From the NCBI GenBank assembly GCA_031291255.1, contig JARLJN010000008.1, positions 1 to 64,000 on the forward strand: 64,000 nucleotides of DNA. Reading direction: 5' to 3'. This DNA is from Gammaproteobacteria bacterium. Its GTDB lineage: Bacteria > Pseudomonadota > Gammaproteobacteria > DSM-16500. Positions 37,217 through 46,600 of the stretch are shown piece by piece. The notes beneath the pieces were generated by a model. The model saw only the letters and a list, made by a program, of their open reading frames with translations, made no database searches and was not told where the DNA came from. Within the stretch, counting starts at the first letter, position 1. Each line of letters starts with the position of its first letter. The translations under genes and the position numbers were made by a program.

Positions 37217-38476
37217 ATGCCTTATATCACTCGAGAAGATGGCGTACGATTTATTATTCCGTCTTATCGGGATACGCTGATTGCGAAGAAAACAAGTCTG
37301 CTTAAACGAGAGATTATGCTTCTTAGCAGTAGCTATGGTGAATATATTACGCTTCAAAAAAGAAATGCGACTCAATATGAAGTCGCATTTTCTCCAGACA
37401 CGGGTTATCTCTTAGGCGAATGTGTTTGGCAGAATTTCAATCGTCCTGCAGATTTAATTTATTGCGAAGCTATTCCGAATACAGTAGAAGCTATACTTGT
37501 TATTGTGAAGTCGGGTTCAGTCTATTTAGATGGCAGTTTTCCTTTAGATGCTATCCCAGAAGAACTAGTCGTTTTTCTTTCACAACAAAATAATTTTAAT
37601 ATTTATGTGAACGGTGATGTTCCTATCAGTCAAACGCCTGAAGAAGGTAAATTTTCGTTTGAAGCAAACTCAGTTGCATCTTTTACAGTTTTAGATGAAC
37701 CCGTTTTTCCTAAGTTACCTGTTGTAAAAAGTTTTCAACTACAGCTAGTTGATACAGTATTAAAAGCGCAAGGTATAGGCACCTTACCCATTAAGCAATT
37801 AGCAATAATTATCTTAGTATTAGGGTTGCTATGGGTGGCATGGGATTATTTTACTACGCCAGCTGAAGTCACGCAGCAGGTGCAAATTCCATTTGTGCAA
37901 GCTGAAGATAATATGCAAATGTATAGATCTACATTAGCAAGCCCAGCGCCTTATCAACAGCTACAAATGATAACGAGAAAGCTTAGTCTGGTTTACGATA
38001 TTCCAGGATGGACGCCGACATCAGTTGACTATGTATTAAATTCTGATAATGCTGGCAGCATACACATTGCTGTGGCTTCATCAGGTGTGAAAATGCAAAC
38101 ACTTTTTCTTTGGGCTAAGAAAATAGATGCCAAAGTAGAAATTACAGGTGGCGGCATATTTTTAAATTTCCAAGTATTATTTTATAAACGAGAAGCTCCT
38201 ACAGGTGTTATGCCATTAGAACGAGTAGTAGGAAATTTAATTGATAATTTAGATACAGTAATGAAAGGAAATAACTTACAGCTAGGTAAAGTCGAAGACA
38301 AAAGATCATATTCAGAAGCACAGCTAACCTTAACAATACATAGCCTTTCTCCTGATGTGTTTGATATGGTTAGTCAACAATTAAGAGGCTTACCTTTAAC
38401 TTTATCGAAAGCATCTTTTCAAATAGAGCAGGGAAATATCTCCGGGACAATTAATCTTAAAGCGCTAGGGAATTAA
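37217..38476 (+). CDS. pilO: Type IVb pilus assembly protein PilO
   Basis: The 419-residue protein has a cytoplasmic N-terminal domain, one transmembrane helix at about 196-213 (LAIIILVLGLLWVAWDYF) and a periplasmic C-terminal half. This layout, and its place between a PilN secretin and a PilP-like protein, match R64 PilO, an inner-membrane linker. Sequence motifs of the family are weak, so the call leans on context. The start abuts the pilN stop. Confidence 0.75.
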   Translation: MPYITREDGVRFIIPSYRDTLIAKKTSLLKREIMLLSSSYGEYITLQKRNATQYEVAFSPDTGYLLGECVWQNFNRPADLIYCEAIPNTVEAILVIVKSGSVYLDGSFPLDAIPEELVVFLSQQNNFNIYVNGDVPISQTPEEGKFSFEANSVASFTVLDEPVFPKLPVVKSFQLQLVDTVLKAQGIGTLPIKQLAIIILVLGLLWVAWDYFTTPAEVTQQVQIPFVQAEDNMQMYRSTLASPAPYQQLQMITRKLSLVYDIPGWTPTSVDYVLNSDNAGSIHIAVASSGVKMQTLFLWAKKIDAKVEITGGGIFLNFQVLFYKREAPTGVMPLERVVGNLIDNLDTVMKGNNLQLGKVEDKRSYSEAQLTLTIHSLSPDVFDMVSQQLRGLPLTLSKASFQIEQGNISGTINLKALGN

Positions 38477-38479
38477 TCT

Positions 38480-39316
38480 ATGGCAGATAATAAAAGTTCA
38501 ATGCTTGAAGGTGGAAATAAACAAAAAATTATTATCGTTGCTGTCTTAGTGATAGTTTTTATTATCATATGGCAAGCTTCGAGTTTATTTAGCGGTGGAT
38601 CAACTCCAGCCCCCGCAGCACCAGCCCCAGTTGCACCAACCCCAATGAGCCCTGGTGCTCCAACTCCTCTTACCCCAACAACTCCTCGTCCAGCCATGGG
38701 TAATGCGGGTCCTGGAGCCGCTATGCCAGCCTCAATTTCATCGCCTACTCAAGGAAGTGCTGCAACACAAGCGCAAATCGCACCCAGTCAAGCTGTACAA
38801 ATTGATCCAGAGCAGTTGCAAAAACAACGTGAAAATGAAAAGAAATACATACAAGCAGTAAACGACTTACAAATGTTAAAAATTCAGAAAGAAATAGCGG
38901 ATACAAATTTAGCTATCACCAATTCTAAGCTTGATACTATCACTTCAGAAAAAAAGCTGTCTGATTTGCTTGTAGGGCCCGTTCACCCACCCGTCGCTGA
39001 AGGAATGTACGTTAATAATTTAGTTGCACCTGCGATTCGAGGCCAATCTAAATCTAGCGCAGCTGATGCAGGTATGGATGTAAGCTACGTTGTTTTATCT
39101 GTTTCAAAAAAAGATAATCAATGGGGTGCAGTCATTGCAAATATAGTTGAAAAAGTATCTGAGAATGTAGTTAAAAAACAAGAAACGTTATTTAGCGTAA
39201 CAGTTGGCGAAAATTTACCTCCAGATGGCTCTTTAGTTGTTTCTATCGATAAAAATGGGGTCGTACTGCAAAAAGACGGCGTAAGAAGAAGACTTCAAAT
39301 TAGATCAACACTTTAA
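38480..39316 (+). CDS. pilP: Type IVb pilus assembly protein PilP-like
   Basis: The 278-residue protein has one transmembrane helix near residues 15-32 (IIIVAVLVIVFIIIWQASS), a Pro/Ala-rich linker (about 40-90), a coiled coil (about 115-165, ITNSKLDTITSEKKL) and a small C-terminal beta domain. R64 PilP is about 150 residues, so this one is longer. It is called by topology, the coiled coil and context. It is the last gene of the operon; its 3' end overlaps convergent dapF by 12 bp. Confidence 0.65.
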   Translation: MADNKSSMLEGGNKQKIIIVAVLVIVFIIIWQASSLFSGGSTPAPAAPAPVAPTPMSPGAPTPLTPTTPRPAMGNAGPGAAMPASISSPTQGSAATQAQIAPSQAVQIDPEQLQKQRENEKKYIQAVNDLQMLKIQKEIADTNLAITNSKLDTITSEKKLSDLLVGPVHPPVAEGMYVNNLVAPAIRGQSKSSAADAGMDVSYVVLSVSKKDNQWGAVIANIVEKVSENVVKKQETLFSVTVGENLPPDGSLVVSIDKNGVVLQKDGVRRRLQIRSTL

Positions 39317-40135
39317 AAAGCCTTCAAATACATAGTTAGCTGGGCCTGTCATGAACACAGGCTCGTTTACACCGCCCCACTCGATTTCTAATGTTCCTAA
39401 CAAAAGTTCAACTTTCACTTTGTTATCAAGGCTCTTATTCATGATGCCTGAAACTACGGCTGCACACGCGTTGCTGCCGCAGGCGTATGTTTCCCCTACG
39501 CCGCGTTCAAATGTGCGCAAGCGTATCGTATTTCTATTTATAATTTCTATAAAACCTATGTTAACACCATTCGGAAAAGCTGAGTGTTTAGCAATTTCAG
39601 CAGCAACATTTTCCTGCGCTAAGAGCGTGCTTGAGGGCATTTCTAATATGGCGTGAGGGTTTCCCATCGATAATACATTTATTTTTACATCGTTATATTT
39701 TAGATTGAGTAGATAGTACGGACGCTGAGACTCAGTGATAAAAGGTATTTTACTAGGTTCAAATATAGGTAGACCCATAGAAATAGAAACAACAGAATTT
39801 GATTTAATTTCAACAGGAAATAGCCCTGCTTTAGTTTGTAAAGTAAATGTAAGATTGTTTGTAAGACCTAAATCATAAACTAATTTCGCCACACATCTGA
39901 GACCATTACCGCACTGCTCAGCTTCACTGCCATCTACATTAAAAATACGACAAAAGAAATCGGCTTCTTGACCTTTTTCAATAGAAATAAGTTGATCGAA
40001 ACCTATGCCTAAATGACGATTAGCTAATTGTTTTATAGCTAAAGTGCTTATATTGCAGACTTGAAAAATAGATTCAATCATGACGAAATCATTTCCTAAC
40101 GCCTGCATTTTGTGAAAAATTATTTTCTTACTCAT
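39305..40135 (-). CDS. dapF: Diaminopimelate epimerase
   Basis: The 276-residue enzyme interconverts LL- and meso-diaminopimelate for lysine and peptidoglycan synthesis. Both catalytic cysteines are visible: one in AEQCGNGLRCVA, the other in YACGSNACAA. The family start KMQALGNDFVMIE is conserved. I chose ATG 40135 because it overlaps the stop of the upstream lptM gene; GTG 40144 is a longer option. Confidence 0.95.
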   Translation of the reverse strand: MSKKIIFHKMQALGNDFVMIESIFQVCNISTLAIKQLANRHLGIGFDQLISIEKGQEADFFCRIFNVDGSEAEQCGNGLRCVAKLVYDLGLTNNLTFTLQTKAGLFPVEIKSNSVVSISMGLPIFEPSKIPFITESQRPYYLLNLKYNDVKINVLSMGNPHAILEMPSSTLLAQENVAAEIAKHSAFPNGVNIGFIEIINRNTIRLRTFERGVGETYACGSNACAAVVSGIMNKSLDNKVKVELLLGTLEIEWGGVNEPVFMTGPANYVFEGFLKC

Positions 40136-40256
40136 GTGTTTCACCAGTCGTTGATTGCGTAGTTGGATCAGGCAAATAGAGCGGCCCGTTTTGCCCGCAG
40201 CCAGATAACAAGATAACGAATGCTATGATAAATGTTAAGTTAAAAAAGAGTTTCAA
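40128..40256 (-). CDS. lptM: Small LptM (YifL) family lipoprotein
   Basis: A 42-residue frame from TTG 40256 has a hydrophobic leader, the lipobox LLSGC and the family signature CGQNGPLYLPD (compare GCGLKGPLYFP in E. coli). LptM is an outer-membrane lipoprotein that helps the LptD translocon mature. It lies directly before dapF and overlaps it by 8 bp (ATGAGTAA), the same pairing as yifL-dapF in E. coli, which strongly supports the call. The TTG start is unusual, and no alternative ATG is in frame. Confidence 0.8.
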   Translation of the reverse strand: MKLFFNLTFIIAFVILLSGCGQNGPLYLPDPTTQSTTGETHE

Positions 40257-40261
40257 TTGAT

Positions 40262-41884
40262 TCACCCATGAGATTTATAAAAATTGATTAAACCCTGCGT
40301 AGAGGAATCAAGCGTTGTTGATGTATCATTTTGTAGATGAGAGAGTATAACGGGTAGTAATTCTTTTCCGAGCTCTACACCCCATTGGTCAAAAGAATTA
40401 ATATTCCATAAAACACTTTGCACAAAGATTTTATGTTCATAAAGTGCAATTAAAGCGCCTAAGTTATAGGGTGTCATGGATTGTAAAAATAAAGTATTGC
40501 TAGGTCTATTGCCTGGAATAACTTTATGTAAAGCAAGTTTTTTCGCATCTGCTTCAGACGAACCTGACGTAATGAGTTCATTCACGATTTTAGTAAAAGA
40601 CTTGCCCTGCATGAGGGCTTGCGCTTGGCTGAGACCACTGCCGACTAAAATATTTTGATGAGCAGAATGCTGATCAGCCACTAAAATAAAATCAGCGGGT
40701 ATAAAAGTATAGCCTTGATGTAAAGATTGAAAAAAAGCATGTTGTCCATTACATCCTTGCTCACCCCAAACGGCAGGGCCTGTGGCATAGTCTACAGTTT
40801 CACCTGTTAGAGAAATCGATTTTCCATTACTTTCCATATCTGCTTGTTGTACATAAAGTGGAAAATAATTTAATGTATGAGCATAAGGTAAAATAACATG
40901 CTTAGTGACATCAAAAAAATTAACATACCAAATGCCAATTAATGCCATTAATACAGGAATATTTTTTGAAAATTCGGCTTGTTGAAAATGCACGTCTATT
41001 GCATTAGCACCTTTTAAAAAATCTAAAAAATTATCTTTACCTATGTATAAAATTAAAGGAAGAGCGACTGCAGACCAAATAGAATAACGTCCACCTACCC
41101 ATTCCCATAGTGGAAAAATTTGTGCTTCAGGTATACCAAATGCTAATGCTTTTTTAGGTGCTGCGGTGACTGCAACAAAATGTGTAGCAAATGATGCATT
41201 GCCCAATTGGTTTTGTAACCATTCTTTTATGGTATTAGCATTAGTCAGCGTTTCTATGGTTGAAAAAGATTTAGAAGAAATAATAAATAATGTTGTTTCA
41301 GCGTTAATTTTTTCTAACACGTCATGAAGATGCACTAAATCTATATTTGAAACAAAATGGCAGCGTAAATCTGTTAGCGAAAAATCTTTTAAAGCATGCG
41401 TTGTTAATAGCGGGCCTAAGTGTGAACCGCCTATCCCTATATTCACTATATCTGTAATGGGTTTGCCAGTTGCCCCCAGCCATACCTTTGTTCTCACCTT
41501 ATCGCTGAATTCAAACATCTTATTCAAAGACGAATGTATGTCAGTCATAATGTTTTTATTGTTGACGGTTAAAGTGGATGCTGGATTGCGTAAGGCTGTA
41601 TGAAGTGCAGGTCTGTTTTCTGTGATGTTGATTGCATCCCCGCGAAATAGTGCTTCAATTTTAGAGTTTAAGTTATTTTTTTTAGCGAAGTCACATAATA
41701 AGGCTATAGTCTCTGAGGTGATTAAATTTTTAGAGTAATCAAATAAAATATTTTCAAGTTGCTGAGAGAATTGTGAAAAACGCGATGGATTTTCATCGAA
41801 TAAATCTTGCATGCGCAGTTTTGCAATTTGTTTTTGATGCGCTTGTAAATCATGCCATTGTTTTGAATTTGTAATAGTTGTCAT
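40262..41884 (-). CDS. pgi: Glucose-6-phosphate isomerase
   Basis: The 540-residue enzyme interconverts glucose 6-phosphate and fructose 6-phosphate. Family signatures are present: VGGRYSIWSAVALPL, the catalytic-region EQGCNGQHAFFQ, and the second signature ALYEHKIFVQSVLWNINSFD. ATG 41884 (MTTITNSKQWHDL) is preferred over an upstream GTG. Length is close to the E. coli 549. Confidence 0.96.
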   Translation of the reverse strand: MTTITNSKQWHDLQAHQKQIAKLRMQDLFDENPSRFSQFSQQLENILFDYSKNLITSETIALLCDFAKKNNLNSKIEALFRGDAINITENRPALHTALRNPASTLTVNNKNIMTDIHSSLNKMFEFSDKVRTKVWLGATGKPITDIVNIGIGGSHLGPLLTTHALKDFSLTDLRCHFVSNIDLVHLHDVLEKINAETTLFIISSKSFSTIETLTNANTIKEWLQNQLGNASFATHFVAVTAAPKKALAFGIPEAQIFPLWEWVGGRYSIWSAVALPLILYIGKDNFLDFLKGANAIDVHFQQAEFSKNIPVLMALIGIWYVNFFDVTKHVILPYAHTLNYFPLYVQQADMESNGKSISLTGETVDYATGPAVWGEQGCNGQHAFFQSLHQGYTFIPADFILVADQHSAHQNILVGSGLSQAQALMQGKSFTKIVNELITSGSSEADAKKLALHKVIPGNRPSNTLFLQSMTPYNLGALIALYEHKIFVQSVLWNINSFDQWGVELGKELLPVILSHLQNDTSTTLDSSTQGLINFYKSHG

Positions 41885-42074
41885 AGTTAGATGCACACTA
41901 ATAGATGAGAGGCATAGAATAGCGTAAATTGATTGTTAGGTAAAATAATCAATGCGTCCTCTATGTTGATGTATAATTACATTTTATTGATTGCAGTTTA
42001 GGCACTAAAAAAGGTAATATTATGACCCGGGCTATTTCTTCTTTAATAAAAATCTGCTAACAAAGGTAAACATC

Positions 42075-42281
42075 ATGGATGAATTGTTCTGTCATCTTGA
42101 AGCGCAAATAAAAGCACTTATTTTACAGTGTGAATCGTTAAAACAAATTAATAGCAAGCTTAGACAAAGCAAATCTCTTTTAATCAGAGAAAAAGAACAG
42201 TTATTATCTAAGCATAAAATTGCTATATCACACATAGAAAATATGGTGTCACGACTTAAAACTATAGAGAAGCCACTATGA
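42075..42281 (+). CDS. ZapB-like coiled-coil protein (TIGR02449 type)
   Basis: The 68-residue protein is one continuous predicted coiled coil (LKQINSKLRQSKSLLIREKE) of the small family usually found next to zapA. Its stop overlaps the zapA start (ATGA at 42278-42281). A role beside ZapA in Z-ring organisation is inferred from context. Confidence 0.75.
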   Translation: MDELFCHLEAQIKALILQCESLKQINSKLRQSKSLLIREKEQLLSKHKIAISHIENMVSRLKTIEKPL

Positions 42282-42595
42282 CTATCCAAGTAATAGGAAC
42301 CACTGTAGAAGTATTAGGAAAAGCTTATCAAGTTAGATGTCCAGAAAATGAAGTTCTCGCTTTACAACAAGCCGCACTTTATCTTGAAGAAAAAATGAGT
42401 GAAATACGCAAAGTAAATCACATACTCAGCATAGATAGAATTGCTGTTATTGCTGCTTTAAACATGACACATCAGTTATTAACTGTTGAGCATGAAAAAA
42501 ATAGGTATGCACAGATGGTCAATGAAAGATTACAAGCCTTAGAAAAAAATATAGATGCAAGTTCTAATGAATCTGATTCATCGTCGAATTCATGA
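42278..42595 (+). CDS. zapA: Cell division protein ZapA
   Basis: The 105-residue protein shows the ZapA pattern: a beta N-terminus (VIGTTVEVLGKAYQVRCPEN), YLEEKMSEIRK, then a long C-terminal helix (DRIAVIAALNMTHQLL). It bundles FtsZ filaments at mid-cell. It is translationally coupled on both sides by ATGA overlaps, leaving no space for the 6S RNA gene that often follows zapA. Confidence 0.88.
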   Translation: MTIQVIGTTVEVLGKAYQVRCPENEVLALQQAALYLEEKMSEIRKVNHILSIDRIAVIAALNMTHQLLTVEHEKNRYAQMVNERLQALEKNIDASSNESDSSSNS

Positions 42596-43182
42596 CAGAT
42601 AAGCTGTCCATCAGAAAAAAAATGTCTGATCAGAGGCGTGTTTATTCTGCAGCTGAACGTAATAATGCAGCTATTGCAGCAGCTGCATTATTTAAAAAAA
42701 GCCCCTTATTTTTGAATAGCTCAAACATAGCTTGTTATTATTCTCTATCTAAAGAATTTCCCACCCATGAAATAATAAATGAAATATGGGTAGAAAATAA
42801 AAATTGTTATTTGCCTGTTGTGCAGACAAAAGAAAAAACTTTATCATTTGCTTCATACAATAAAAATGAAGAATTGATTTTAAATTCTCACCATATACTT
42901 GAGCCCTTATCGACTGCTGTATTTTGTTCATTAGAGAAATTAGATATAGTGATACTTCCATTGCTTGCATTTGATCATCAAGGTAATCGATTGGGTACTG
43001 GCGGTGGATATTATGATAGAACATTTTCTTTCAGGAAAAATTCGGCAATAAAAAAACCTTTATTAATCGGATTGGGATATGCAAGTCAAGAAGTTGCATC
43101 TCTTCCTGAAGATGAATGGGATATAAAATTAGATGGTATTTTAACAGAAGAAAAATTAATTTTTTTTCGTAGCCCGGATTGA
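42592..43182 (+). CDS. 5-formyltetrahydrofolate cyclo-ligase
   Basis: The 196-residue enzyme converts 5-formyl-THF to 5,10-methenyl-THF with ATP. The family signature RLGTGGGYYDRTFSF and the upstream ILPLLAFDHQG are clear, and RKKMSDQRR is the usual N-terminal basic helix. It is the E. coli ygfA (fau) equivalent, coupled to zapA as in many gammaproteobacteria. Its last residues, RSPD, and the stop TGA are encoded by a REP-like repeat starting at 43169. Confidence 0.93.
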   Translation: MTDKLSIRKKMSDQRRVYSAAERNNAAIAAAALFKKSPLFLNSSNIACYYSLSKEFPTHEIINEIWVENKNCYLPVVQTKEKTLSFASYNKNEELILNSHHILEPLSTAVFCSLEKLDIVILPLLAFDHQGNRLGTGGGYYDRTFSFRKNSAIKKPLLIGLGYASQEVASLPEDEWDIKLDGILTEEKLIFFRSPD

Positions 43183-43241
43183 GCGTTGCGAAAATCAGGG
43201 GATAGAATTCCCGGATTTTCGTTTCACTCAATCCGGGCTAC
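43169..43241. repeat. REP-like palindrome, family A, overlapping a gene end
   Basis: GTAGCCCGGATTGAGCGTTG begins at 43169 and the inverted arm ends CACTCAATCCGGGCTAC at 43241. The left arm provides the last four codons and the stop of the cyclo-ligase gene. It lies between that gene and convergent fluC and could end transcription of both. Confidence 0.85.
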
Positions 43242-43245
43242 TAAT

Positions 43246-43623
43246 TTAAAAAACACGCGACAACTGAAATCCTAACCATACCGCAAGAAACCCTAATGAT
43301 AATTGCAAGAGTATGTTCAGGCCGGCGACACCCAGTTGATCATCACGAAATAATGCGAATGTTTCATACCCGAATGAAGAGTAAGTTGTGAAACCGCCTA
43401 ATACACCTACAAACATAAATACACGTAACTCTGGGCTGAATACATTTTGATTTTCAGCGATACCATTAAGTAACCCTATAATAAAACATCCTGTTACGTT
43501 TACTAATAATGTTCCATAAGGAAAAATGGGATAATTAAGCCATCTATAGGTTAAGGCAGTTAAAAGAAAGCGAAAAACGGATCCTATGAATCCACCTAAT
43601 CCGGCAAGTAATAAGTTATGCAT
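43246..43623 (-). CDS. crcB: Fluoride ion exporter FluC/CrcB
   Basis: The 125-residue protein has four hydrophobic helices and the family motifs GGFIGSVFRFLLT, FPYGTLLVNVTGCFIIG and LGGFTTYSSFGYE. It forms a dimeric fluoride channel in the inner membrane. It starts 22 bp after the glutamate dehydrogenase gene, so no fluoride riboswitch is present and it is probably read from the same message. Confidence 0.93.
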   Translation of the reverse strand: MHNLLLAGLGGFIGSVFRFLLTALTYRWLNYPIFPYGTLLVNVTGCFIIGLLNGIAENQNVFSPELRVFMFVGVLGGFTTYSSFGYETFALFRDDQLGVAGLNILLQLSLGFLAVWLGFQLSRVF

Positions 43624-43645
43624 TTATATCGCTCGTAAGTAGTCG

Positions 43646-46600
43646 TTATATTTTTTCTGTAATATGGATTAACCCCGTGAGTTCTCTCAAGGCTATAAAG
43701 AACATCACATAATCTGTGCTGGTGCTAGTATGTAACACTTCTAACATTTTGTCCCAACGTTGATTAGCATCTGGGTGATGTGTTATCCATTCATCGATAG
43801 CAAGTCTTGGTTTATCTATATGATAGCCATGCTTCATAGTAGAAACAGTAAGCTGTTTTTGTAAAATATCAAGCTCATCTCGTAAGGTCACTCGAGCTAA
43901 GCTATCCCAAAATCCTTCGCGTGTATCACCTGCAATTTGATCGCGAAACCATAATAAATTAAAAAATTCACCCACTACAAAATAAAGTTTTGCAGTTTGG
44001 ATTAAATCAAAATGATTGTGAGTTGCCACTTCAGTAATATTTAAAGCTGTGTACATAGCTCTAGCTGCTGCAATGCGTTTTGCAATTTGAGGTGAAATAC
44101 CCGCTTGAACAAAGTTATCTGTTAACGATTCCAAATATGTTTTTGTTACGCCGCCCATTAAAGTAGGAATGATGTCACCCAGTGTATTAATACATTCGGT
44201 GTAATGTTCTATCATCTTAGGCAATGCGCTAGTGTCTTTAAGCGCTTTGTGGCGTAAGAACCAACGTGTAGACAAATAAATGAGTCTTCGTATATGGCTT
44301 AACATTTCATATTGCATAGCCATAGGAATTTTATAATCAAGAGAGATGATGAGTTGTTGCAATTCTGTAGAGCCAAACACACGTGATGCAGCTGTATACG
44401 CTAAGATGATATCTTCAATGCTGGCTCCCGTTTCTGTTTGTAAGTCGTAAACAAATAATATTCCCATTTCATTAACAATTTGGTTACTAAGTTGAGTCGC
44501 TATAATTTCACTACTCAAACTATGTTTATACATTTCATTCAGATATTTTTTACGTAAAATTTCTGGAAAAGCAGTTACAACTATTTGGCTTAAGTAGGAA
44601 TGTTTAGGAATATCGGATTTTAAAATTTCTGCTTTAAGATGGATTTTTGTGTAAGCTAATAAAACCGCAAGCTCAGGTCGTGTTAATCCTAATCCTGAAG
44701 TTTTTCTTTCAATTAATTTTTTTTCATCCGGTAAAAATTCTACTATGCGATCTAGACTGCCTGTATGTTCTAATTCTTTAATGTAACCTATATGATGATT
44801 GATAATTCGGGTACTGTAAAAATTAATGAAGCTTAGAATGAAAGCTTGATTATAATTATCATTCAACACTAGATCAGCAACTTGTTGTGTCATTGAAGCT
44901 AATAAAACATTGCGTTGTTCTTCAGTGATATTGCCTTTAGCCACTTCTTGGTTTAGCAAGATTTTTATATTCACTTCATGGTCTGAGCAATCCACACCTG
45001 CAGAGTTATCAATAAAATCTGTGCTGATCAAACCATTTTTTTGTAAAGCATATTCTATGCGTCCTAATTGTGTGAAGCCTAAATTTCCTCCTTCACCGAC
45101 TGCACGACAACGTAATTCTCCACCGTTAATGCGGCAATATTCATTTGTTTTATCACCTACTTCGGCTTGTGATTCTGTGGATGCTTTTACGTAAGTGCCT
45201 ATACCACCGTTAAATAATAAATCGACGGGTGCTTTTAATATTGCACGAATTAATTCATTAGGCGCGAGGGCTGATTCAGTGATATCTAATACTTTTTGAA
45301 TTTCAGGAGACAGCGTTATTGATTTACTGGAACGACTAAAAACACCGCCACCTTTTGAAATGAGTTCAGCACTGTAATTTTGCCAAGAGGAGGTTGGCAA
45401 ATTAAATAAGCGCACTCGTTCAGCATGAGATAATTTTGCATCGGGACTAGGGTCAATAAAAATATCTCTGTGATCAAAAGCCGCAACGAGTTTCATTTTA
45501 TCAGAATAAATTGCACCATTACCAAATACATCACCACTCATGTCACCTATACCGACTGCGGTAAACTCTGTTTCGGCGATGTTAATATTTAATTCACGAA
45601 ATAGACGTTTAATAGATTCCCACGCACCGCGTGCTGTGATACCCATTTTTTTATGGTCATAGCCTACAGAACCACCGGATGCAAACGCATCACCTAACCA
45701 AAAATTATATTCTTTAGAAATACTATTTGCTGTATCTGAAAAACTTGCTGTACCTTTATCTGCTGCAACGACTAAATAAGTATCTTCTTCATCGTAACAT
45801 TTAACATTTTCTGGGCGTACTACTTTGCCTTTAACAAGATTATCGGTGATATCTAGCAAGCCTCGCAAAAAGAATTTATAACAAGTCACACCTTCAAGTT
45901 GTAACGCTTCACGTGCCGCATTTGCAGGAACTGCTTTTAGTACGAAGCCACCTTTTGCACCAGAAGGTACTATGACTGCATTTTTGACTTTTTGCGCTTT
46001 CATTAAGCCTAATACTTCAGTACGAAAATCTTCAAGTCTGTCTGACCATCGTATACCACCGCGTGCAACTTTTGCATTTCGTAAATGTATGCCTTCAAAT
46101 CGCGGAGAATAAATAAATATTTCAAACAGTGGCAGTGGTAATGGTAAGTCAGGAATTTCTCTCGAACTAAATTTAAATGCTAAATATTCTTTAGGAGCGC
46201 CATTAGCTTGTGTTTGAAAATAATTCGTTCGTAGTGTGGCTTTAATTAATTGTAAGATACGTCTGAGTATTCTATCTTCATCTAAACTGCGTACAGATTC
46301 TAAAGAACGCAATATTTCAGCTTCAAGTTCTTCCGCATGAGCTTCTTTATTTTTTGTTGGATTGTGTTTTGCTTCAAAAAATTCAACTAACTTTTTTGTG
46401 ATGTTGGTATTATTGATAAGCGCTTTTTCAATATAGGGTTGAGTGAAAATAAATCCTGCTTGCCGTAAATATTTTGCATAAGCACGCAAGATAACAATTT
46501 CACGTGATGACAGCTGCGCGCCTAGAATGAGTTTGTTGAACCCATCATTTTCTATAAAACCTAAGCGTGTATTAATAAAGGATTCTTGAAATAAATCTTT

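Noticed and set aside
42278..42600. 6S RNA gene expected between zapA and the cyclo-ligase gene
   Set aside because: The two genes overlap by 4 bp, leaving no space.
43624..43645. Fluoride riboswitch before crcB
   Set aside because: Only 22 bp separate it from the upstream gene.
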